Positions 53,804 through 64,000 of a DNA stretch of 64,000 nt are shown here, one piece after another (within the stretch, counting starts at the first letter, position 1; each line of letters opens with the position of its first letter). Source of the DNA: Lactuca virosa (Eukaryota > Streptophyta > Magnoliopsida > Asterales > Asteraceae); the NCBI GenBank assembly GCA_928212115.1, contig CAKMRJ010003334.1, positions 106,490,833-106,554,832 of the forward strand. Reading direction: 5' to 3'. The translations under genes were made by a program, and so were the position numbers. The notes beneath the pieces are model-generated. The model worked only from the letters and a program-made list of their open reading frames with translations. It was not told the DNA's origin and made no database searches.

Positions 53804-55909
53804 ATCCAATGTTGACTCTCTCGACAAGTCTATAGCTCAAGATGACTCCAAGATCGATCAGAAGGTTACCAGACTCGAGTCCAATCTTGAACTAATTCTT
53901 AAATCTCTCTCCGAGATCAAAGAAGTTGGCCCCTCGGAACTCGATCGATCAAATCAACTCGAACAGCTCATTTCCCTCCGATTCAAGCATACTCTGGAAG
54001 AAGTTGAACAAAAATACAATGACAACCTTGATCATCATATCTCCACCACCACCACCACTATGCTCAAGATTCATGATGAAATGATCAGTGCGACAAACTA
54101 AATTATTAAACAAACTCATGTTTGTCATGAAAAGAAAATCCAAAGGCTGGAGAATGAGATTCGGAAAAGGACGAGATGAACTTGATTAGGCAACAGGTAC
54201 TCATTAAGCTGCTCCAAGCATGCTGGAATATAGTTGATGTTTCGAACAACAAGTTTGACGAAATGCCCTCAATTTTTGGTTCGTTGTTTGACCATCTAAA
54301 AGCTCAAGCCCCCACCGTCGAAGCCTACGACTCAGAGAGTGTTCGAATGCTTAACTGACCTTCAGGCTAATGTTAGACTTGCATCAGATGTTGGGCCTTC
54401 CAATGCAAGAGGGGGAGAAGGAGCTAGTCAGAGAGAAAAAACAATCCAATGGAAGACCGTATCAAAATTTTTGATCAGAGATGAATCGACTGATGATGTC
54501 TCTCTCGAGGTTGAAATCACTGAACCTCTTGAGAAAGGTGATGAAGAAGATGAAGGCCTAATTGAAAATGTTGTTTTAGGACTTCAAGATATCAGGGAAC
54601 AACCAATGAAGGTTCTCTCAGAAGAAGATAAGAGGATATGGTCCGTTGTCTCTTGGCCATAATCCTTGGTAGAAGTGCTCAAGCGAAGTCATGAAATGGT
54701 GAAGCTCAAAACCAAACTAACGGTTGATGCCTTCTGAGCTACACAATACATGCTCCCACCAATCCATGCTCTGAGAATAGTTTAGGTCGATGAAGGTTCT
54801 CCAACCCAGAAACCTGATGATCTCCTTGAAGAGCCCCTGGTTCCTCCTCCACAATAATTCATCATCTCTGAAACAGTTCAACAAATCATCGCTGACCTAA
54901 ACGATCCTCCTCAAGACAAAGAAAAGAAGACTGCTACTGAACCATACAACCCAGTGAGGACTTTCAAAAAGTCTGAGGGCCGGTCTCAAGAACAAATATA
55001 TCAAGCATTGGAAGAAAGCATTAGGATTCAAGAGCTGAAAGACAATCGAATCTGATGCTTGGAATATCTCTTCTTTTCCGAGAAGGAGTTATTCATGATA
55101 TTGATTTTGTTCCCTTCATGTACTATGATCTTCCAACGCAGTATGTTGAACAAATTGATCTTCCAATCTCTCATCACGGTAAATTCTACATCAAGTACGC
55201 TCCTCTTCATACGAATGATGATCCTCAAATAATCATTAGGACAGAGCATGAGAGATTTAAAACCTTCTACTCCATTAACGCACATCCTCAAAAAGAAGTG
55301 TGGTCTCGGAAGCGGATTACAAAGATCGTTGGTTTCGACAACAACGTTTAGAGCAAATTCGATCTCAATTGTATGTTGTACAGATAATATTTCTCTCAGA
55401 ATAAAAAAGCAACCCTCACTCTTACAGATGCCGAATTTCCTATCAATCAACCCCAATGACATTCTTACCATTGTTGCTCACCTCCGAGATCGCCAAACTA
55501 ATCACTTAAGCATTGGAGCTTACAGTGCTGCAATCAATTTTTTGAAGGACTACGTTGCAGAATTCTGCAGGTCCGACATTGAGACTGCTCACCTATTCGG
55601 AACAGAAAGTTTTTTGGCAAAAATCACTTATGAACTGCCTGAAGCTCAAATCTTGGCAGAAGGACCCATTGAAGAACCAGAAATCGGATACGTCTATCTA
55701 AAAAATAAGACCAACTGAAAAAATTCTTTAGAGTTCTTGAAAAAAACCTAGTTTCTTCAAAGATCCTTCGGAAGTTCATCTCTAACGCTGCAAAAAGTGA
55801 TGCTCCTGAGCATGTGAAGAAGAAGTTCATCGAACACCTAAAATGGTACTTGGAAGTCCGAAGCTGGCTACAAACTGCTTACCTTTTTGTGTCTGATGAA
55901 GCTCACTGA
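53804..55909 (+). pseudogene. Copia-2 ORF3, third part
   Basis: Coiled-coil sequence (DSLDKSIAQDDSKIDQKV) continues the frame broken at 50720. Breaks follow near 54098, 54175, 54356 and 54661. A PPT-like AAGAGGGGGAGAAGG lies at 54407-54421. The C-terminal region (about 55030-55909) shows YVAEFCRSDIETAHLF and, near the end, HLKWYLEVRSWLQTAYLFV, which corresponds to the terminal WY...R...L motif of the other two ORF3s. It ends at TGA 55907-55909, 24 bases before the PPT. Confidence 0.8.
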
Positions 55910-55932
55910 GTTGATTGATTACTAAGTTCACT

Positions 55933-56561
55933 TAGGGGTAGATTGTTAATGCATAAAAGTGAACCTCTAGCAATCTGAGCCAAACCAGATTCGAAGTCAA
56001 CCTCAGTCCGAGATGTGAAGAGTTCCGAAGTTTATCTTCATCCGAGATGGAGACATTTCCAAGAAATCTGAAGTTAGTCTTTTGATGTGATAGAGTCTGT
56101 ACATGCATAAATGCTTTTTGTTTTTTTGTTGAGTGAACAATTATTAGGACCAAATAAGTAAATCTTTTATGTGTCAGATTTGTCAAACACTTAGTTTTAC
56201 CTAGTCCATAGAATGCTCTCCGTTTGTACTGTGTCTCTCATTTACTATCTAAGGAGATGATGTTTCATGGATTGTAAGCAAGAAATAACATTATTCTTTT
56301 CACATCAATTACAAATTCTCTTTCAAGTCAAATCTCTTTCACTATCATTCTTCTTGTTCTTTAATTGTCTTTACTTTGCTCATACTCATTTTACTATACT
56401 TAAAATATTTTGTTGAACACTTTGTTGAATATCATCTTCTAGTCTTGATTGGTTTACCAGACTTGACTGGATCAATATATTAGCAGTAAACATTGATCTT
56501 AAAAGTTAATTGAAGGTTTGAGTTTTCAAACCTTGTCCGCGCACTGAATCTTGTACTCACA
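55933..56561 (+). repeat. PPT and 3' LTR of Copia-2
   Basis: TAGGGGTAGAT (55933-55943), a decayed PPT, precedes TGTTAATGC (55944). The LTR carries CCGAGATG and TTCCGAAG copies like the Copia-2 spacer. Its end is not certain: no second LTR is in the window; CTCACA near 56561 is a guess. Confidence 0.6.
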
Positions 56562-58791
56562 CTCTTAATCCGAGACTGGTTTTGATCTGAAGCCCAACTA
56601 TTTTGTCTTGTATTGGGTGCAGAAGACTTTTAATCTGAATATTTACTTTTTGACCTTTTGACAAAGTTTGAGTTTGGGTCAAAGTTTAGGTTTGGCTTGT
56701 AGACTGAGTTTTGCTCTTTTTGGTACCTAGGTGCTTCGTAAGACCGACCTTTACATTTATTCATGTGTGGTTGTGTTTTCCTAGATTTCATGTCAGGCGA
56801 GTTTTCTCGTTATACCATGTAGGATACTAGGTGTCATGGTATGCTACATTGTCTTTGTGACTTTGCATGAAAGACTAAGGTAAGATCATAACACCTGTAT
56901 AAAAGACTATGTTTGGATCATAACACCTATATGAAAGACTATGGTTGGATCATAACACTGGTATGAAAGACTATGGTTGGATGATAGAAGGAAAGACTGC
57001 AATTGGACTGTAGCAACGAAAGTAAGTATAAGACTATGGTTGGATCATAGGATGCACATGGGTATGTGGTATTTTGGCGAACTCGCTAAGCTTTATGCTT
57101 ACTATTTTAAGTTTAAAATGTTTCTATTTGTTCTGGCAACAAAGCGAAGGGTGCAACTTGATTTTATCGCATCCATGGACATGTTTTGGCGACTTCCTCA
57201 CTTTTGATTTTCACTATGTTATCATTACTATGATTTTAATGATGGTTTGTGATGTGCAATTTATATACTACCTTGTTTTAAATTTATAATCCTAACCTAC
57301 TTAACTAACTCATTGCACTTAGGTAGTGTACCTAGTTAAATTTAAAGAATAGTTTAGGTTAGTTGGGTATCAAAATCAGGGAACAAATTTAGCTAATAAA
57401 ATAATTACTAAACATTAATCTAAAAACAATAAGTAAAGAAGGGATTATATCTGATTTTGCAAGTTCATATTAACTTAAAACTAAATACTCAACTAAAAAC
57501 GATTGTAAACAAGATTAAGAATACACTTCCGTTTAGCTTCGAATCCCGCTTTTTCTATGTGTAGTTTCTAAGTATGGATTTATTCAGTTGGCTACCAATT
57601 AAATATAACTAGCAGTCTTGATCCGATCTCCTAATACATTCACCAATCATGAACTACTATGTAACGCTCATACACAAGAAAACACATAATTGATTATTAA
57701 TGCTAATTGGGCTATGTAAGATATATCTAGATATTCATCTATGATCAACACAAATTACCAAACACAATTATGATTCAAATTTATGTTCTCCAACACAGTT
57801 AAAGTTGTTACCTTTATTACTTAATCTAAGATGTGATCAATCCTAGCTCTAGCAATTTAATGATCATAAACTAGTAGGTAAACATGTTCATGCAATTCAA
57901 TTGGTCATTAAACACATGCATTAACCAACTTCATAAAATCCAAATATAATAAACTAGCACATATTATTAGGGTTCATCTACACTAAACAAAAGCCTAATG
58001 AATAGTTACTCATAGCAATAAATAAGTACACAATGGCATAAGAATTCGACATACTTAATCTAATGCAACCCGAATGTGATTTGTAATCTTCAAATCTTCA
58101 ATATTCAAACGTTCTCTTCCTAAAGGTTGTTTTTTGCAGATCTCTGACCTCTAAAATCGATTATCTCTCCAGAAAATCATATCCAACCTCCTAAAGTTGA
58201 TATGTGAAGGAGTACTTATAGTTTCCATAAAATCGTGTCTCACGTCGTGAGAATTAAGGTCTCACCTCGTGAGATCAGTGTAATTCGTGCTTGACAAGGA
58301 AACTCCGTCATCGCATAATCATCTTCTAGAACTTTACTCCTCATGATGTAAGACTATAATGCTCACCTCGTGAGCCTCTATGCTGCATACATGGTCGAGA
58401 TTTTTCCATTCTCCATGCCTCCATACTCTAGAGCCATGTCGTGGGACTTGTATTTTCATGGTTTTTCTTCCTTTTAAGCTCCATTAAGCTCCCAGCTTCA
58501 GCTCCAGTCTTTCCAGGTTCCATTATTTGTCAGTTTTGGTCTCTTTCCTTCAAAAATGTCCTATTTTGGTGCAAAATGTAATTCAACTCAATAAGTACCA
58601 AATATTTTTTCTTTTAACTAAAATATAGCTTAAAATTTATTAAAATAATGCCTAAATATATGTATAAATATATCAATATCAGTTTGTCAAACTTGCACAA
58701 ATGGTTACTTATCGATATTTTGGGAATGAAAATTTGGATGATTATCTTTAACTAAAAATGAAAATTTTGGCTTGAAATTTTAGACATTACA
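56562..58791 (+). mobile_element. Gypsy LTR relic (+), split by a solo LTR
   Basis: LTR pieces about 56562-57246 and 58706-58791. They contain a roughly 39-bp minisatellite (GACTATGGTTGGATCATAAC, about 56865-57050) and the hairpin box (TAAGCTTTATGCTTA, 57087-57101) in + orientation; the LTR ends TAGACATTACA at 58791. The 5' limit is approximate. Confidence 0.65.
57247..58700 (-). mobile_element. Solo LTR, Tat/Athila-like, minus orientation
   Basis: 1454 bp between two copies of ATGGT (57242-57246 and 58701-58705), with ends TTGTG...CACAA. It interrupts the Gypsy LTR above, whose two halves resume on either side. Layout resembles the Athila-like LTR (A/T-rich, GGAGCTGAAGCTGGGAGC on the minus strand near 58480). 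CTCACGTCGTGAG and CTCACCTCGTGAG palindromes lie at about 58238-58370. If TSD is read as six bases (ATGGTT) the left end becomes TGTG. Confidence 0.72.
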
Positions 58792-58794
58792 AGT

Positions 58795-58806
58795 TGGTAT
58801 CAAAGC
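58795..58806 (+). other. Primer binding site of the + strand Gypsy relic
   Basis: TGGTATCAAAGC, one base from the iMet site, three bases after the LTR end TTACA. The leader from 58807 to 59593 (about 790 bases) shows no gene. Confidence 0.75.
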
Positions 58807-59593
58807 CTTTGTTTGAGGGATTTGGGCTAACACTGGGTGTGTCTGAACTCAACTGAGGACTGAGAGATTTTTATTAAAATATTTTCTAAAAAGTTTCTAT
58901 AAAAGAGAAAAAGGATGTGATGCATGCAATCAGGCAAAGCTCAAGTAAGAAATTCCTAAAATATCCATACATGTTTGATATGTTAAATATCATATAAATA
59001 TGATATACATGCTAGAAGTTAGGCTAAAGATCTACTCAAGGTTGCATGCTATGATGCTTGCTTAGGAGAGATTACATCTTATGCATGTTATATGTCGACT
59101 TTATGCTTGTTAAGATTTTTTCTAATGTTGATGAATTATCGAATGAATGCTTTAGGGTTGTACATGATTACGACTAGATAGCCTTAGAGTTTTTGATCCA
59201 GACTTATTTCCTGTTCTTTTCTAATGAAGGCCTTATGATGGATACATTTATTCAAACGTCTATCTTATCTTTGGTTATGCACGAATTGCATTCATGATAT
59301 GAATTATCGATGTTTAGCAAAGACCCTTATGGAACGCGAGTAGAATGGGGGATCCTAGGAAAGAACCTTAGTGTATGAGTACGCTAGTATGGTAGGACAC
59401 AACGTAGAATCTTTGGGATGATCCTTGGTGCATGTATGGATAAGTTTGAAGTTAGTGTGGGCACATACCATCAGAAACACATTATCTGAACTTGAATTAG
59501 GGAGAATCACAAGGATTATTATGGGCTAGTAGTGGGGAATAGTATGGGATAATAATATGATATTTTTTTTAATATTTATGTTGTATTTTCATA

Positions 59594-59945
59594 ATGGTAA
59601 TGACTCATGAGGGAGGTGGTTCTAGTTCTAGTTCCAGCTCTGGTACTAGAATATGTGACGCTGAGTTGGACGAAATGATCGCTATAGAGGTTTCGAGGGT
59701 CATTTTGGAGGATATGTCAGCTATATTCGACACGATCAAGGATGAGATGGTAGTGATAATGGATGAGCGGTTTCAGACCAGTAAGGCCAACTTGGAGGCC
59801 AGTCGACCCAGGTATCGTGAGGTCACTTTCTGTGAGTTTCGTGCTTGTGGAGCTCCCAAATTTATGGGGAATAAGGAGCCAATCATCGGTATGAGATGGA
59901 TCACGGATGTTGAGAACGCTTTTCTGATGAGTTTTTGCCCGAATG
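59594..59945 (+). pseudogene. gag: Gag N-terminus of the + strand Gypsy relic
   Basis: From ATG 59594 (MVMTHEGGGSSSSSSS) about 117 codons: a Ser-rich start, an amphipathic stretch, then FCEFRACGAPKFMGNKEPIIGM and WITDVENAFLMSFCP, the conserved start of the chromovirus gag domain. The frame is cut at 59946 by the next LTR. The rest of the element should lie beyond the window. Confidence 0.82.
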
Positions 59946-62049
59946 TGTAACATCCCAAATATCATGACCAAAATTTTTGTTTTTAATTAAGTAACTTATA
60001 AAATTGTTTACTGAAAAACATCATCGGATCATATCATTTCATAAAACCATAGTCACGTGTCTCAAACCATATCATAAAAATAGTAACAATGTCAGAGTAC
60101 AATCCCATGAATCTCATAATGCGGAAATCCTGTGTATGTGATGCGCTGCTACTGTACCGGCTCCTTCCCCTTCGATGAAGAGGTACCTGAAAACAAAACT
60201 GAAAACTGTAAGCACAAAGCTTAGTGAGTTCCCCCATTATACCATATACCATATAACAAACAAACTACCAGGCAATTCTGGGGTGAATGACCTACCCATG
60301 TCAAGCCATTCTGGGGTGCTCGACCTACCCTGCCAGACAACTCTGGGGTGCCTGACCTACCCATGTCAAGCCATTCTAGGGTGCTCAACCTAGCCTCCGG
60401 TTTATCTGAACCGGCTACGGTGACTATTTCACCCCTACTACTACTACCATATAATAACATAGCATAAACATACTTCTAGGCAATTCTGGGGTGCCCGAGT
60501 TACCCTGCGGTCCTTACGACCGTGACACGGGGACTATTCCCCCTACTACCACTATCACCTAACATCATATCATGCTAGCACATAAAGCATATCAGGCAGC
60601 AGCAAACCTAGATAATTATCACAAAGACAATCATCTAACAAACAACTCCTACTAGTGGGCCGACATTATGGCCGTAGACCCACTTCTACTGGAAGGTAAC
60701 TCACCTCAATGTCGTGCAGTAACTAAACTATCCTCGGTGCTGGGATCAACTCTCCTCAAACTCCTACACATAACAACCTTCCTTAATTACCATTTCATCC
60801 TGAAACCCTTTCAAGGGTCAGCTCAGGTCAAAGTCAAAGTCAAGATCAACACCCTGGTCAAATTCAACATCTCGTTGACTCAACTCGCTGGGTAGGTCCA
60901 CCAACTCGTCGAGTTCCATAATCCACAAAAAACTGGAACTCCGATCCTACTCGTCGAGTCTTTCAAGAACTCGTAGAGCAGAATCAGGACCTTTTTGCTC
61001 TTGGCTCGTTGAGCTCGTCCATGAACTCATCGAATCCTTCTTCATACAAGTTGAAGTGATTATCCCTTGACTCGCCGAGTTCTTCCTTGAACTCGTTGAG
61101 TTCTTCTTCATATAAGTTGGGACATTGCCTTCAACTCGCCAAGTTCATCCTTGAACTCATCGAGTTCTTTGATCTTCAAGTCCATATTCACGTCCATCTT
61201 GTTGAGTCCTCTTGTAGACTCAACCAGATTGATCAAAAACAGAAAAGGTTGGGGAACCATGACCCGACTCGTCGAGTCCTATGAGCGACTCGCCGAGCCC
61301 CCAAAGTCCAAGTCTACCAAGTCGATTTTAGTCGGGCTTAATGCATCCAGAATATAGATCTGACCTCCTAGGATCGATATAGCACGTAAAGTTACAATCT
61401 TTACGTGCATGCATGGGTTAACTAGCTCATAAGGACCCAAAATGAAGTCTACATGGTGCATGGGACTCCCATGGCCATAAAGTTGGCACCTTTATGCCAT
61501 GGGAACCCTTAAAGGTTCAAGATCTGAAGTACAACTCCATGGATGCTCACAAACCCCCGAATATGACTTCACTAAGACTTAGAAAAGGTAGAAAATAGCC
61601 CTAAATGGAGATCTAAGAAATGAATAGTCAAGGTATAAGCTTTATACCTCAAATGAGCTGGAAATGTGCCAAAAACTCTAGATCTACTTGCTTTCTCTTG
61701 ATCTCCCAAGCCTCCTCCTTCTTCTCAAGCTTCAAAAACACACAAATGGCACAAAAGGGCTCAAGAACACTCAATATTCGATTAGGGTTTCGTGAAGAGA
61801 GTCTGAGGGTGATGGAGGCTGGAGTGGAGACACTATAGGTTGTTTAAATAGGGTGCAAACCCTCAAATTTATGGTTTCATCCAGACAGGTCTACTCGTCG
61901 AGTCGTGGCTTCCGACTCGGAGAGTAGACTCTTCCACCCGCGTCCAATCATTCGCATCTACACGACGAGTTGAGCCTCCAACTCGTCGAGTCCCTGTCTA
62001 AATATGGAAAAACTTATAAAAAAATATGTACCGGGAACCGGGCGTTACA
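59946..62049 (-). repeat. 3' LTR of the minus-strand chromovirus
   Basis: 2104 bp, TGTAACATCCC to GGGCGTTACA. A 33-bp minisatellite (ATTCTGGGGTG, about 60270-60400, another copy near 60484), the hairpin box at 60209-60223, and many ACTCGTCGAGT-type copies (60903, 60949, 61073, 61267, 61893, 61979 regions). A TATTTAAAC TATA-like element on the minus strand at 61841-61849. The short frames inside are not genes. Confidence 0.9.
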
Positions 62050-62063
62050 AATCTCCCCCACTT
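62050..62063 (-). other. Polypurine tract of the minus-strand chromovirus
   Basis: AAGTGGGGGAGATT on the minus strand, abutting the LTR start TGTAACGCCC. Confidence 0.9.
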
Positions 62064-62066
62064 ATT

Positions 62067-64000
62067 TTAGACTTCGTCCTCGAAGTCTGCTGCTGCATCT
62101 GGAAAAAGCTCGGGGTAGTGCTCCCTCATCTCGTCCTACAGCTCCCTAGTCCATTCTGAGCCCTTGCGGTGCTGCCATTGCAACTTCACCAGCTCGATCG
62201 TCTTGTTTCTCAGATCCTTCGACTTCCTGTCGAGGATAGCTACTGGTCGCTCAATGTAGTTCAGGCTATCATACACCTGAATATCCTCTAGATGCACCAC
62301 TGCAAAGTCGTCTACCAGGCACTTCCGCAGCTGGGAGACGTGAAAGGTACTATGAAACTGACTAAGCTTGGCTGGCAAATCCAGCCTATATGCCACCTTG
62401 CGCACCCGGGCAGCAACCCTGAAAGGACCGATGTACCTGGGGCCTAACTTTCCCCGCTTCCTGAATCGAATGACACCTTTCCAAGGTGACACCTTCAAAG
62501 AGAATTATATCCCCGACCTGGAACTCCAGGTCCGAACGGCGGTCGTCGGCATAACTTTTCTGCCGACTCTGAGCAGTCTGAAGCCTGCTCCGGACCTGTT
62601 GGATCCTCTCCGTCGTCTTGAGTACCACTTCGATACTCCCCATGACTCTCTGCCCAACCTCACCTCAGCAAATCGGGGTCCTGCACTTTCTCCCGTACAA
62701 CATCTCGAAGGGAGGACAGTCGATGCTCGCGTGGTAGCTATTTTTGTAGGAAAACTCTGCCAAGGTAAGGTAGGTATCCCAACTACCATCAAAGTCTAAA
62801 ACGCATGCCCGCAGCATATCCTCCAAATTCTGGATGGTCCGCTCGCTCTGACCATCCGTCTGCGGGTGAAAAGCGGTGCTAAAGTGCAGACGAGTACCCA
62901 ACTCGTCATGGAATTTCTTCCAGAATCTGGAAGTGAATCGCACGTCTCGATCAGAAATCATGGAAAGTGGCACTCCGTGTCGAGCTACTACCTCTCGGAT
63001 GTAGATATCGTCCAGCTTCTCGGCCGAGATGCTATCCTGGATCGGTATGAAATGGGCACTCTTGGTCAACCAATCCACGATGACCCAAATCGAATCCACT
63101 CCCCGTGCGGTCCTGGGAAGCTTTGTGATGAAATCCATAGTAATATCTTCCCATTTCCACATAGGTATATCCAATGGTTGCGTCTTGCCGTGAGGCCTCT
63201 GGTGCTTGTCCTTGACCATCCTGCAGGCCAGGCATCTCTCGACGTAGCAGGCTACATCCCGCTTCATGCAGGGCCACCAATAATCAGGACGAAGATCTCT
63301 GTACATCTTCGTCGCCCCGGGATGAATCGAGAATCTAGATTTGTGCGCCTCCTCCATCAAAACCTAGCGCACCCCTCAATGATATGGAACCCACACTCTA
63401 CGGTGTAGTGTCAACAACCCACAGCTACTATAGTCGAAGGAGGAAACCTGACCCACAATACACTCGCTATTCCGATGTTCGTCTTTCATAGCCTCCTGCT
63501 GGGCCTTTCGGATCTTCTCCAACAGTGGAGTCACTACTGTGATCTGCAAGCAAATGTCTCTGATCGGGGCTGCCTTGTGGCTAAGAGCATCGGCCATAAT
63601 ATTGGCCTTCCCCGGGTGGTAGAGGATCTCACAGTCGTAATCCTTCACCACATCTAGCCACCGACGCTGCCTCATGTTCAGATTCGGCTGATCCATGAGG
63701 TACCTTAGACTCTTGTGATCCGTGTAAATGGTACAACGGACCCCATAGAGGTAATGTCGCCAAATCTTGAGGGCGAAGACGACCGCCCCCAACTCCAAAT
63801 CATGCGTCGGGTAGTTCGCCTCGTGAGGCTTCAGCTGCCTCGAGGCGTAGGCGATGACGTGCCCTCTCTGCATCAGTATTGTGCCCAAACCCGATATAGA
63901 CGCATCGCAGTACACTACGAAATCCTCCATGCCCTCTGTCTCAATGTCTCAAACGCTGCTCGTTGCTCAGGCCCGCAGTGAAAGACCACGACCTTCTTCG
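62067..64000 (-). pseudogene. pol: Pol (RNase H, integrase, chromodomain-like end) of the minus-strand chromovirus
   Basis: Read downwards. Near 63933 RT-end sequence (EQRAAFETLRQ) jumps directly to MEDFVVYCDAS, so a short deletion joins them. RNase H: FVVYCDASISGLG, TDHKSLRYL, HPGKANIMADALS. TGA 63376-63378 and TAG 63364-63366. Integrase: zinc region CLACRMVK, then TMDFITKLPRTARG, SDRDVRF, HPQTDGQSERTIQ. TGA at 62665-62667. A one-base insertion near 62505 shifts the frame within FQVGD...KVSPWKG. TAG at 62136-62138; the final frame ends DFEDEV, TAA 62067-62069. At least four stops and a frameshift in under 2 kb. Confidence 0.9.

Larger units (their letters stand above)
15540..56561 (+). mobile_element. 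Copia-2: old Sirevirus-like element, split by two insertions
   Basis: Its pieces are 15540-22473, 50280-50720 (plus TSD), and 53804-56561. It starts abruptly inside gag after a Gypsy LTR end, so its 5' LTR and most of gag are missing from the window. Pol, a spacer, an ORF3 related to that of Copia-1, a PPT and the 3' LTR follow. Reading frames continue across both insertion sites, which proves the order of events. Many stops and frameshifts show it is long dead. The right limit is approximate. Confidence 0.88.
59946..64000 (-). mobile_element. Chromovirus (Gypsy), minus orientation, cut by window end
   Basis: 3' LTR 59946-62049, PPT, then the pol end and upward to 64000. It inserted into the gag of the + strand relic; the left flank GAATG (59941-59945) is the expected TSD, its partner outside. 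Pol is close in order and motifs to the Tekay-like element but clearly a different family. Confidence 0.9.

Noticed and set aside
62368..63408. Plus-strand ORFs of 143 and 180 codons
   Set aside because: Antisense shadows of the chromovirus integrase and pol end on the minus strand.
1..64000. Host protein-coding genes
   Set aside because: Every long frame is explained by retrotransposon coding sequence or its shadow; no intron-exon gene structure or cellular protein was recognised.

Overview
The window is a plant nuclear heterochromatic block made almost entirely of nested LTR retrotransposons. I see no host gene, tRNA, rRNA or CRISPR. Plant origin follows from Sirevirus-type Copia elements with a third ORF, chromovirus (Tekay-like) and Athila/Tat-like Gypsy elements, and initiator-Met or Asp tRNA primer sites. 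LTRs packed with the motif ACTCGTCGAGT make me suspect lettuce or a relative (Asteraceae, Cichorieae); that is recall, not proof.

Layout. 1-13514 is a nearly intact, very young Sirevirus-like Copia element ('Copia-1', + strand). The window starts at base 2 of its left LTR. It has gag, an in-frame stop, pol, a 1.95 kb spacer, a 1246-codon third ORF, PPT and right LTR; the two LTRs differ at one base. 13515-15539 holds two truncated Gypsy LTR relics. 15540-56561 is an old, decayed second Sirevirus ('Copia-2', + strand) whose third ORF has been split twice. The first split is a 27.8 kb Athila-like element (22474-50274, minus, TSD ATGTT). Inside that sits a non-autonomous large LTR element ('LARD', 26136-46095, minus, TSD GTATG), and inside its right LTR sits a Tekay-like chromovirus (33594-45499, minus, TSD TTAAC). 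The second split is a small Sirevirus deletion derivative (50726-53798, +, TSD GTTAT). 56562-59945 is a Gypsy relic (+) that holds a Tat/Athila-like solo LTR (57247-58700). 59946 to the window end is another chromovirus (minus), cut by the window edge.

How it works together. Only Copia-1 could plausibly encode all its own functions. The chromoviruses carry frameshifts and stops. The Athila-like element has gag and protease but no RT or integrase. The LARD has no recognisable domain except a short chromovirus-like pol tail next to its PPT, so it presumably moved in trans.

Patterns that cross the elements: (1) each family carries its own short CpG-containing palindromic or quasi-palindromic motif in several copies; (2) chromovirus-type LTRs share a GAACTCAC box followed by a small hairpin, and in four families a different minisatellite lies just before it; (3) three Sirevirus families share a large third-ORF protein and internal copies of the polypurine tract; (4) the gag-pol junction of both Copia families looks like a splice acceptor.
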